Below, piece by piece: positions 9,287 to 16,509 of a DNA stretch of 64,000 bases. Position numbers and translations under genes: made by a program. Position 1 is the stretch's first letter. Every line of letters begins with the position of its first letter. This stretch comes from Anaerolineaceae bacterium (GTDB lineage: Bacteria > Chloroflexota > Anaerolineae > Aggregatilineales > Phototrophicaceae): assembly GCA_002699585.1 (NCBI GenBank), contig PABP01000035.1, positions 250,052 through 314,051 of the forward strand, written 5' to 3'. The notes under the pieces are model-generated. The model was not told the DNA's origin. It did not search any database and saw only the letters and a program-made list of their open reading frames with translations.

Positions 9287-9321
9287 GCATGGAGAGTGAA
9301 ACAAGAAAAATTGGTCTTGGC

Positions 9322-9525
9322 CTATTCAGGAGCGTAATCAATCTCGGCCATTTTACTACGGATGGCTTCCCAATCTGCCGGACTGTCCCATTGGATAGTA
9401 ACTAACTTTGTATTAGGGTTACCATCGACTTTGACGATACCAGCGAGCTCACCTACTTCGCTCTTGATGGTATTGATGCATCCGTCGCAACCGACGTTGG
9501 GAACTTTTACGGTCTTTGTTTCCAT
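9322..9525 (-). CDS. copZ: CopZ-like heavy-metal-associated domain protein
   Basis: The 67-residue protein is a single HMA domain. The metal loop is GCDGC (Cys13 and Cys16) rather than the usual MxCxxC, so the conserved Met is replaced by Gly. The C-terminal IDYAP matches the loop that usually covers the metal. It would shuttle Cu(I) in the cytoplasm to CopA or to CsoR. The start at 9525 has GGAG eight bases upstream. It is transcribed divergently from the thioredoxin/CcdA unit, from a promoter carrying its own palindrome copy. Confidence 0.85.
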   Translation of the reverse strand: METKTVKVPNVGCDGCINTIKSEVGELAGIVKVDGNPNTKLVTIQWDSPADWEAIRSKMAEIDYAPE

Positions 9526-9564
9526 GATTTGGACTCCATATTTGATGTTTTCGGTTCGAATTTC

Positions 9565-9607
9565 AGTATAACTCCTCTAAGATTCAAAGCGCACACGCCA
9601 TTTGGCG
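9565..9607 (-). promoter_or_regulatory. Copper-regulon palindrome, copy 4, with -10-like hexamer
   Basis: CGCCATTTGGCG at 9596-9607, followed on the minus strand after 25 bases by TATACT (9570-9565). It lies 71 bases before the copZ-like start codon. The -10 is a good match to consensus, while no -35 is obvious. Confidence 0.7.
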
Positions 9608-9723
9608 GGTCTTTAAACGTAATGAACAACTGAGGTGGCCACGCACAGTGGAATATATTTCAGGGCAAGATAGATTCTCATCCGTAAGGCATTTCTAAAG
9701 TTGAAGTCCTGCTCCTCATAACA

Positions 9724-9765
9724 CGCCAAATGGCGCATTTTCAAATTGCTCCGCTGGAATATCAT
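9724..9765 (+). promoter_or_regulatory. Copper-regulon palindrome, copy 5, with -10-like hexamer
   Basis: CGCCAAATGGCG at 9724-9735, followed after 24 bases by TATCAT (9760-9765). It drives the TlpA/CcdA/TlpA unit, with a leader of about 150 bases before the first start codon. The 400-base stretch 9526-9925 contains only this site and copy 4. Confidence 0.65.
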
Positions 9766-9925
9766 CAATTTAAGTATGGTACGGATTCGGTATAAGACGT
9801 ATCTATCTTGTTATACCAAGCAGCGCTAACCATTTGCTGTTAAATACCGCCAAGTTATGGAAGAGGACTACATAAACAAAGCACGGTCGTGAGAAAACGT
9901 ATGCCATCCAATGTAGGAAACTAAT

Positions 9926-10609
9926 ATGCGTTCGCGATTTCCTCTATCGGAGATTCTGCTGACTGTCTTCATAATTGCCATTGGGGTTACGACTGTCATC
10001 TGGTTTGTCTATAGCGTGCAAATGAGAAGGCAACCTGAATCAGATGCAAGTTCTTTTCCTAGTACTCCAACCGCGTCACAAATGCTATCAAGACCTAATG
10101 GTCCTTCCAACATCGAGATTCAAGTTGTCAGATCCACTATTAAGCCAAGGCCTGCCTCGGACTCAAGATTATCAACGGGAGACTTTGCACCTGATTTTGA
10201 ACTGGCTTCACTCGAAGGCCATATGTTGAAACTATCAGATTTTGCAGGTAAGCCAGTGATCATCAATTTCTGGGCATCATGGTGCGGTCCGTGTCGACTT
10301 GAAATGCCAGAAATGATTCGTGTATACGAAGCACATCAGGCACACGATCTGGTTGTTCTGGCCATCAACATGTCCTTCCAGGATGACCGCGACAGTGTGC
10401 TTGACTTTGTTACCGAGTTCGGAGTTCCGTTTCCGGTCCTGCTTGATGATGAGGGCACAATCACAACCGAGATTTACAGTGTCCTCGGAGTACCGACTAC
10501 ATTCTTTGTCAAAGCAGACGGCACCATCTTACAAGAGTATATTGGTGCAATGTCTGGAGAACTAATCGATAAGTACGTTTCGGACCTATTGCCAGACGAT
10601 GTCTCCTGA
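9926..10609 (+). CDS. Membrane-anchored TlpA/ResA-type thiol-disulfide oxidoreductase
   Basis: The 227-residue protein has one N-terminal membrane anchor (about 8-30), a linker of about 60 residues and a thioredoxin fold. The fold shows FWASWCGPC (Cys120 and Cys123), the family-typical LSDFAGKPVIINF before it and a cis-Pro in GVPTTFF. It acts outside the membrane, reducing disulfides with electrons passed through a CcdA-type protein, for example on apocytochrome c or copper proteins. It precedes the CcdA-like gene directly, so the two probably work as one electron relay. Confidence 0.9.
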   Translation: MRSRFPLSEILLTVFIIAIGVTTVIWFVYSVQMRRQPESDASSFPSTPTASQMLSRPNGPSNIEIQVVRSTIKPRPASDSRLSTGDFAPDFELASLEGHMLKLSDFAGKPVIINFWASWCGPCRLEMPEMIRVYEAHQAHDLVVLAINMSFQDDRDSVLDFVTEFGVPFPVLLDDEGTITTEIYSVLGVPTTFFVKADGTILQEYIGAMSGELIDKYVSDLLPDDVS

Positions 10610-10659
10610 AAACATTGAAGACCAATCTGCAGTGGCCAATACATATCAAGGAGAACATT

Positions 10660-11448
10660 GTGACACAGAATTTCCTGATCAATGAAGACAAACGAAGCGC
10701 AAACAAAATAGCACGAACTAAGACTTTTCTTCATGCACTAGCGTTTGTGGCTGGGTTCTCATTAATCTTTATTGTTGGGTGGGGTGGTGCGGCAACAGTT
10801 TTTGGTCAGTTATTCAGTACATACAAGCGTGAATTGGCACAAATTGGCGGCATTATTATCATTGCCTTTGGCCTTGTGAACTTAGGCATTCTGAGGATAC
10901 CGTGGCTTTATTATGATACTCGAATTGAGTATCAAACGGGACACCGTCTGGGATTATTGTCTTCTGGACTAATGGGAGTATTCTTTGCAGCAGGCTGGAC
11001 GCCATGTATTGGAACCACACTCGGTGCCATACTGACGATGGGGTTCAGCCAAGAAACATCTGCACAGGCAATGGTGCTGGCTAGCGGTTATGCATTTGGA
11101 ATGGGTATCCCTTTTCTTATTATTGGGCTAGGCGTAGAACGCTTCGCAGCATGGTTAACGCACTTTCGCAAACACATGAGAAAAGTACAAATCATCAGTG
11201 GCCTTCTACTCATCCTGATCGGTATTTTGCTTTTCACCAATCAGCTCACAGCAATTGCAATCTGGGCACAGCGAAATGGATTGTATGCTGATATTGCGCT
11301 CGGTGGTGCTGCCACACCAACTTACTTGATAGCCATCATAGCGGGTCTTGTTTCTTTCCTTTCGCCGTGTGTTCTGCCACTGGTTCCTGCATATATTGGT
11401 TATCTAAGCGGCCACGCTGTCCGGGATGATAGGATTCATAATGGATAA
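10660..11448 (+). CDS. ccdA: CcdA/DsbD-type membrane electron carrier with permuted order
   Basis: I start at the GTG at 10660, which has AAGGAG six bases upstream; an in-frame TTG at 10615 has none. The 262-residue protein carries both halves expected of CcdA, each with its reactive cysteine: GWTPCIGTT (Cys116) and SFLSPCVLPLVPAYIGYLSG (Cys237). In ordinary CcdA the SPCVLPLVP helix is the first transmembrane segment. Here it is the last, and the protein opens directly with what is normally the second helix (KTFLHALAFVAGFSL). No SPC helix is encoded upstream. It moves electrons from cytoplasmic thioredoxin across the membrane to the flanking TlpA proteins. Confidence 0.88.
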   Translation: MTQNFLINEDKRSANKIARTKTFLHALAFVAGFSLIFIVGWGGAATVFGQLFSTYKRELAQIGGIIIIAFGLVNLGILRIPWLYYDTRIEYQTGHRLGLLSSGLMGVFFAAGWTPCIGTTLGAILTMGFSQETSAQAMVLASGYAFGMGIPFLIIGLGVERFAAWLTHFRKHMRKVQIISGLLLILIGILLFTNQLTAIAIWAQRNGLYADIALGGAATPTYLIAIIAGLVSFLSPCVLPLVPAYIGYLSGHAVRDDRIHNG

Positions 11449-12001
11449 TATTCTTCCTCAAATACCTCGCAAAAATGAGCAAAAGTCGTTTGGATGGTTT
11501 TCTATACTCTTGCTGGCTTCAATCTTGGTTGTCGGAACTGTAATTGGTATCCAGCTGGCAAACCAATTGCAGACACAACCTACGTCTGGACCTGCACCTG
11601 ATTTCGAGTTGACTACCTTTGATGGTGAGACTTTCAATCTGAGTGATCTACGTGGTCAAGTCGTGGTGTTAAATTTTTGGGCGAGCTGGTGTGTTCCCTG
11701 CCGCGATGAAGCGCCTATACTGGAGTCATTATGGAGGCGCTATCGCAACCAACGCGTTGTAGTCGTTGGTGTCGCCTATGCAGATAGCCAACAAGGTTCG
11801 CTTGAGTTCATTGAGGAATTCAATATCTCATATCCTAATGGGCCTGATGTGGGAACGAGAATTTCAGATGAATATCGGATTACAGGGGTTCCTGAAACTT
11901 TCGTAATCAATGAAGCCGGTGAGATTGTCTTCTTTATCCCCGCACCAATTTCGGAAGGTCAGCTGGACGCAATCATTCGACCGTTGTTAGCAAAATCCTG
12001 A
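11441..12001 (+). CDS. Second TlpA/ResA-type thiol-disulfide oxidoreductase
   Basis: The 186-residue protein has a single membrane anchor (about 15-40) and a thioredoxin domain with FWASWCVPC (Cys84 and Cys87) and a cis-Pro in TGVPETF. The ATG at 11441 overlaps the end of the ccdA-like gene by eight bases (ATGGATAA), which suggests coupled translation; an ATG five codons earlier is possible but less well placed. With the preceding TlpA and the CcdA it gives one carrier and two extracytoplasmic thioredoxins. The different active-site dipeptides (GP versus VP) suggest different redox potentials or partners. Confidence 0.88.
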   Translation: MDNILPQIPRKNEQKSFGWFSILLLASILVVGTVIGIQLANQLQTQPTSGPAPDFELTTFDGETFNLSDLRGQVVVLNFWASWCVPCRDEAPILESLWRRYRNQRVVVVGVAYADSQQGSLEFIEEFNISYPNGPDVGTRISDEYRITGVPETFVINEAGEIVFFIPAPISEGQLDAIIRPLLAKS

Positions 12002-12034
12002 TTTGCCCCTTAAACAGATTTATGCCAGTCAATA

Positions 12035-12076
12035 CGCCAAATGGCGTGTTACACAATATCAATTTTGGGATATCGT
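12035..12076 (+). promoter_or_regulatory. Copper-regulon palindrome, copy 6, with -10-like hexamer
   Basis: CGCCAAATGGCG at 12035-12046 within TACGCC...GGCGTG, followed after 24 bases by TATCGT (12071-12076); an alternative TATTAT overlaps at 12076-12081. The next start codon is 12217, leaving a leader of about 130 bases. Confidence 0.65.
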
Positions 12077-12216
12077 ATTATTTGGACCCAGAATAAATAA
12101 GCTCGCCCCATTTTTTGTTCAAAAGCCATGTGTGTTCTGCAGTTTTCTAGGGAGAGATGTAAAGCATGCCACCCTTTCTGATAATGATATGAAACCATCA
12201 ATGTGGAGACAAAATA

Positions 12217-13029
12217 ATGAAAATAATAGTTAATCTCTTTAGATCTCAGCTCATAATAACATTCCTATTTGTGTTAGGGACTCTCGCTGCATTGGGTTGG
12301 GCGCTTGTTGATGCGCAGGACAGCAATGATCATGATGAACCTTGCGATGTTGTCGAATTGACTACCCACTGGGCAGAACACGCGGTCGACTTAAGCAGTT
12401 TTGCTCAGACCGCTCAAACAGATTTAGACGAAGCGCTAAAAGAGTTGTATATCGCCGGTATTGCGTACCAGGCATTGGCAATACAGTGCGGTTTTGATGA
12501 CGTTATGGTTGCAACACGGGAGCATAACACGGAACATGAACTAGAGACATTGGGCAGTGAGCATGCCTTAGAAGATGAACATAATTTGGATGCTGTTACT
12601 TTTGCAATGTCTATTGGAGACCCTGAAAATGGGCAGGTTTTATTTAATACGCTGCAACCACAAACAGGATTTGCATGTGCAACATGCCACTATGTTAACA
12701 GTACAGATCGGTTAGTGGGTCCGGGTTTGTTGGGCATTGGTGATCCATCCCATGATCCCAGCGAACATAGTGATAGCAGTATGGATGGCATGGACATGAA
12801 CATGGAAGGTATGACTAGCGAACCTAACGCAGGTGAAGATATTCATGACGAAGATAACGAATCTGTTTCTATGGATGACGTAGCCGAATATATCCGAATA
12901 TCTATTCTTCACCCCAATGAATTCATTGTGGAGGGTTTTCCAGAAAACCTAATGCCTGCAATCTATAGTGAGATTTTCTCGGAAGAAGAAGTCAATGATT
13001 TGATCGCCTATCTGCTTACATTACAATAA
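12217..13029 (+). CDS. Exported c-type cytochrome with a His/Met-rich insert
   Basis: The 270-residue protein has an N-terminal signal or anchor (about 10-32). A helical region to residue ~125 contains two isolated cysteines, Cys43 and Cys91. A cytochrome c domain follows, with haem site CATCH (Cys154, Cys157, His158) and a probable axial Met in ENLMPAIY near the end. Between the haem site and that Met lies an insert of about 50 residues rich in His, Met, Asp and Glu (EHSDSSMDGMDMNMEGM), which looks like a metal-binding loop. It would carry electrons outside the membrane. The TlpA/CcdA genes upstream could serve its maturation. The protein is larger than usual mono-haem cytochromes. Confidence 0.87.
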   Translation: MKIIVNLFRSQLIITFLFVLGTLAALGWALVDAQDSNDHDEPCDVVELTTHWAEHAVDLSSFAQTAQTDLDEALKELYIAGIAYQALAIQCGFDDVMVATREHNTEHELETLGSEHALEDEHNLDAVTFAMSIGDPENGQVLFNTLQPQTGFACATCHYVNSTDRLVGPGLLGIGDPSHDPSEHSDSSMDGMDMNMEGMTSEPNAGEDIHDEDNESVSMDDVAEYIRISILHPNEFIVEGFPENLMPAIYSEIFSEEEVNDLIAYLLTLQ

Positions 13030-13040
13030 TCTCGATAGAG

Positions 13041-13075
13041 ATGCCGATTGGAATAGCATTCCAATCGGCATTTTT
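13041..13075 (+). terminator. Intrinsic terminator after the cytochrome gene
   Basis: ATGCCGATTGGAAT (13041-13054) pairs perfectly with 13058-13071 across a three-base loop and is followed by TTTT. It starts 12 bases after the cytochrome stop codon. Confidence 0.9.
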
Positions 13076-13203
13076 GCTCATCGACTTTTACGTACCCACT
13101 CTAACTCCACAATGTAACCTCTCGTATTTAACGATGCTAGAACCTGTCTCTTCACCATCAATGACAAAGGGAAGGTGATGAATATTCAATTGGTTTCAAA
13201 ACC

Positions 13204-13245
13204 CGCCAAATAGCGCATGACCTAAACGCGTCAAAACGGTAACCT
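13204..13245 (+). promoter_or_regulatory. Copper-regulon palindrome, copy 7, with -10-like hexamer
   Basis: CGCCAAATAGCG at 13204-13215 has one mismatch from consensus (the same one as copy 2) and is followed after 24 bases by TAACCT (13240-13245). It lies 61 bases before the first gene of the ABC-exporter operon. Confidence 0.6.
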
Positions 13246-13276
13246 GAAGTTAGATAGTTCTATTGTAGGTATTGAC

Positions 13277-14389
13277 ATGAGCGTCCCAATTGTAAGACGT
13301 AACCTATTGCATGAAAGAGGGAAATTCGGCCTGCATGTTACAGGTATCGCTGCAACTTTGATGCTCGTTAGTCTGCTTCTTGGATTCCGAGATGGTATGT
13401 ATTCTTCATTAACTGCCTATATTGATCATACAAGAGCAGATCTTGTTGTTTCGCAATTTGGTTCTCAGAGTCTTTTTTCGGCTAGCTCCAGCTTGCCTGC
13501 CTCGTTACACGAAGCAATAAAGGAAATTCCAGGTACAAGCGAGATCGATCATATTCTTGTTGCTGATACGATTTTCTCACATGCAAATCTCAAATTACCC
13601 GTCCTTGTCATCGGCTATAACTGGCAAACTGGATTTGGAGGCCCTTGGAACATCGGTAAAGGGCGCAGTTTGCAAGCTGATGACGAAATTCTATTGGATA
13701 CCTGGTTGGCCTGGCGTAGTGGCCTGGATGTTGGTGATCGTGTGTATGTGCTAGGCAAGGAGTTTACAGTTGTTGGCCTAACCAGAGAAACTGCTTCATG
13801 GATGAGCCCCTATATCTTCGTCTCTCTCTCATCTGCTGAAGACATCCTCCACCTTCCTGGTGATGCCAGTCTTTTTCTTGTCAACTTGGGACAAGGAGCC
13901 AACCGCAACAACTTTACAGAAGCAATCACCACTGAATTCGACAATGTAGATGTGCTGACGACAGACGAGATCGCCGCTGCCGATCGCAAGTTTCTTGCGA
14001 CTGTACTAGATCGTCCGATTGGAGTCATGCTCATCATCAGTTCGATCATTGCGATTGCCGTCATGGGACTGATCATTTACACCAGCATCATCAATCGTCT
14101 ACCAGAATTCAGCACACTCAAGGCAATTGGTTCCAACAACAATTGGCTTCGGTGGCTGGTCATTCGTGAAACATTATTGCGAACACTTTTAGGATTTGGC
14201 CTTAGCCTTATCATGTCTTACCTGGCAGCAAGGCTTATCGAGTATGTGTGGCCGCAATTTACCGTCACACTTCGTCCAGAAACCATTCCTAGCATTGGTT
14301 TGGCAGCACTTATCATGTCAATCGTCTCCGCACTTTGGCCAATTCAACAGATCGCCAAAGTCGACCCAGCAATTGTATTCAAGGCTTAA
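13277..14389 (+). CDS. FtsX/MacB-type ABC transporter permease 1
   Basis: The 370-residue protein has one N-terminal membrane helix (about 20-37), a large extracytoplasmic domain of the MacB periplasmic-core type, and three C-terminal helices with the FtsX-family coupling sequence near FSTLKAIGSNN. Such subunits do not form a channel. They pass ATP-driven motion to the outside (mechanotransmission), moving lipoproteins, peptides or toxic compounds. It forms one operon with the next permease (11-base gap) and the ATPase. The promoter palindrome places the exporter in the presumed copper regulon; its substrate is unknown. Confidence 0.9.
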   Translation: MSVPIVRRNLLHERGKFGLHVTGIAATLMLVSLLLGFRDGMYSSLTAYIDHTRADLVVSQFGSQSLFSASSSLPASLHEAIKEIPGTSEIDHILVADTIFSHANLKLPVLVIGYNWQTGFGGPWNIGKGRSLQADDEILLDTWLAWRSGLDVGDRVYVLGKEFTVVGLTRETASWMSPYIFVSLSSAEDILHLPGDASLFLVNLGQGANRNNFTEAITTEFDNVDVLTTDEIAAADRKFLATVLDRPIGVMLIISSIIAIAVMGLIIYTSIINRLPEFSTLKAIGSNNNWLRWLVIRETLLRTLLGFGLSLIMSYLAARLIEYVWPQFTVTLRPETIPSIGLAALIMSIVSALWPIQQIAKVDPAIVFKA

Positions 14390-14400
14390 AAGGGACTACT

Positions 14401-15513
14401 ATGGCTAAGTTGGCTTGGCGCAATTTGACACAACAGCCGCTGCGTTTTGCTATCAGCGCTGGTGGCGTTGCTCTGGCAGTCGTTCTGATTCTTGCGATGA
14501 GTGGCGTATTCGCTGGTTCCGAGGAACATGCGGTCCTGTACATGCGTAACCAACCCGCCGAACTCTGGGGGATGCAGGCCGGCGTTTCCAATCTTCACAT
14601 GAGTTCATCAATACTATCAGAAGAAACTGTCCAGCAGATTCAGCAGTTTCCAGGGGTAGAGCAAGCGATCGGCGTTTTGTATGCGAGCGCTGGTGTCGAC
14701 GTTGGTGAGACCGAGATTTACAGCTATGTGATTGGCATCGACCCAAATGCACCCTATGGTGGCCCTTGGTCGCTCGTAGAGGGAAATGGTAGTCCAGGCT
14801 TGAATGAAATTGCCATTGATCGCGATCTGGCATACCGATATGGTCTGACATTAGGAGATACGGTCAGCATCCTTGGATATCCCTTAACTATCACTGGACT
14901 TAGCGAAGGGACATTTGGAATCGCAACCAACGTTGTGTTTGTCAACAAAACAGCTATGGCACTTCTGATGGACGTGTCACCCCAATCAGCCAGCTATGTG
15001 CTCATTGAACCTAAGACAGATACAAATGTAAACAGTCTAGAAAACGCTCTGAACTCAACAATACGAGACGCCAATATTATGTCTCGTGCAAACTTCATTG
15101 GTAGCGATCAGGAAATGATCCGTCAAATGGGAGCGGACATTCTCCAGATGATGAATGTAATTGCCTACATCATCGGCCTCTTGATCATTGGAATTACTGT
15201 TTACACAGCTACGCTAGAGCGTGCTCGTGAATTTGGTGTTCTGAAGGCAATTGGAGCAAACACCAGACAACTAGTAAGCACAGTGTTTATACAATCATAT
15301 TTAATTGCAGGTATTGGATTTAGTGCTGGTATAGGCTTAGCTTACTTAGTTTCTATACTTGTGGCTCGCCTGTCACCGGAAATTCTGATCTTAATTGAAC
15401 CACGTCAGTGGTTGTCGCAGTTGCCAGTTTTGGTGATTGTTACTGGGGTTGCATCGCTACTCCCCGTTCAGCGCATCAGATCAATCGACCCACTGATAGT
15501 GTTCAAGGCATAA
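14401..15513 (+). CDS. FtsX/MacB-type ABC transporter permease 2
   Basis: The 370-residue protein has the same layout as the preceding gene: one N-terminal helix, a MacB-core-like external domain and three C-terminal helices, with GVLKAIGANTRQL as the coupling region and the same ending (DPLIVFKA versus DPAIVFKA). The pair therefore arose by duplication and probably acts as a heterodimer. I start at the ATG at 14401, after AAGGGA; an in-frame ATG at 14335 lies inside the previous gene. Confidence 0.9.
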   Translation: MAKLAWRNLTQQPLRFAISAGGVALAVVLILAMSGVFAGSEEHAVLYMRNQPAELWGMQAGVSNLHMSSSILSEETVQQIQQFPGVEQAIGVLYASAGVDVGETEIYSYVIGIDPNAPYGGPWSLVEGNGSPGLNEIAIDRDLAYRYGLTLGDTVSILGYPLTITGLSEGTFGIATNVVFVNKTAMALLMDVSPQSASYVLIEPKTDTNVNSLENALNSTIRDANIMSRANFIGSDQEMIRQMGADILQMMNVIAYIIGLLIIGITVYTATLERAREFGVLKAIGANTRQLVSTVFIQSYLIAGIGFSAGIGLAYLVSILVARLSPEILILIEPRQWLSQLPVLVIVTGVASLLPVQRIRSIDPLIVFKA

Positions 15514-15525
15514 CGGAGACAAATA

Positions 15526-16227
15526 ATGCACACGAACTACAGCCTAGAATTGATCCAAATAAACAAGATTTATGGAAGCGGCGCTACAGAAGTCCGAGCC
15601 GTTGACAGTGTTGATTTGCAGGTAAACCCAGGCGAGATAGTGCTGATTATGGGACCATCCGGGAGTGGGAAGACAACCCTTCTGAGTATTGCAGGTCTGC
15701 TCTTGAGGCCCACCTCCGGCACGATCCATGTCAATGGTATATCGACCTCGATTCTGAATGAAAATGAGCTCGCACGAATACGCCTAGAATCCATCGGTTT
15801 CGTGTTTCAAGCATATAACTTGATTGCATCATTGACTGCCCGTGAAAATATTCAGTTGGTTATGAATATGGCGGGAGCCAGAGACCACAAAGCGCAGGAG
15901 CGATCTCAGGAGCTATTGGCATTATTGGGATTAGAAGAACGCGCTAATCACCTTCCTGCTGATCTGTCGGGAGGACAAAAACAGCGCGTTGCCATAGCCC
16001 GAGCGCTCGCAAATGACGCACAGTTAATCCTTGCCGATGAACCCACAGGTAATTTGGACAGCAAAACAGGATACGAGGTTATGGAACTTCTATGTTGTGG
16101 ATTAGATCGAGAAAAAGGACGTTCGATTGTCATTGTCACACACGATCACCGATTAACAGACATCGCCGATCGAGTTCTATGGCTGGAAGATGGTCAACTA
16201 CAGGAGAATGCCGTCGGCATGATGTAA
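15526..16227 (+). CDS. ABC transporter ATPase (LolD/MacB type)
   Basis: The 233-residue protein has Walker A GPSGSGKTT, Q-loop FVFQAYNL, signature LSGGQKQR, Walker B LILADEPTGNLDS and the switch His in VTHDHR. The TGNLDS extension is characteristic of the LolD/MacB/FtsE subgroup, which matches the two FtsX-type permeases directly upstream. It energises that complex from the cytoplasm. An ATG at 15526 with GGAGA upstream follows the second permease after 12 bases. Confidence 0.95.
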   Translation: MHTNYSLELIQINKIYGSGATEVRAVDSVDLQVNPGEIVLIMGPSGSGKTTLLSIAGLLLRPTSGTIHVNGISTSILNENELARIRLESIGFVFQAYNLIASLTARENIQLVMNMAGARDHKAQERSQELLALLGLEERANHLPADLSGGQKQRVAIARALANDAQLILADEPTGNLDSKTGYEVMELLCCGLDREKGRSIVIVTHDHRLTDIADRVLWLEDGQLQENAVGMM

Positions 16228-16277
16228 TAGTCAATTACAAATGAACACGAAGTGAACCAAGTTGATAGGTTGATGAA

Positions 16278-16508
16278 ATGATGATGATACCCGTCGGGAT
16301 AGCTCTCGTAATTGTAGCGATACTGCTTGCCCAATATATAAGCAACGACTCACAAATCGAAGTAGCTGATAAAGAAAAGCGTAAGGCAATACCCCAAACA
16401 GCGCGTGATATTCTTAGCGAACGCTACGCGAACGGTGAACTCACACGCGAGGAATATCTGACAATGCTAGATGATATTCAGGCCAACGAGCAACATCGGT
16501 TGGGTTGA
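16278..16508 (+). CDS. Small membrane protein with SHOCT domain
   Basis: The 76-residue protein has one membrane helix (about 4-20) and ends in a SHOCT motif: ARDILSERYANGELTREEYLTMLDDI. SHOCT is a short helical module found at protein ends and thought to aid oligomerisation. This protein is typical of small membrane proteins found next to multicopper oxidases and copper genes. It is separated by one base from the next gene and is probably cotranscribed with the ABC exporter. Confidence 0.85.
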   Translation: MMMIPVGIALVIVAILLAQYISNDSQIEVADKEKRKAIPQTARDILSERYANGELTREEYLTMLDDIQANEQHRLG

Positions 16509-16509
16509 C

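Noticed and set aside
12128-12181. 17-codon frame with a CKACH haem-like motif
   Set aside because: It has no signal peptide or ribosome binding site and is too short for a cytochrome; the motif is probably chance.
12003-12233. Open frame of 76 codons between the second TlpA gene and the cytochrome gene
   Set aside because: It contains palindrome copy 6 and its -10 region, has no ribosome binding site and no recognisable composition.
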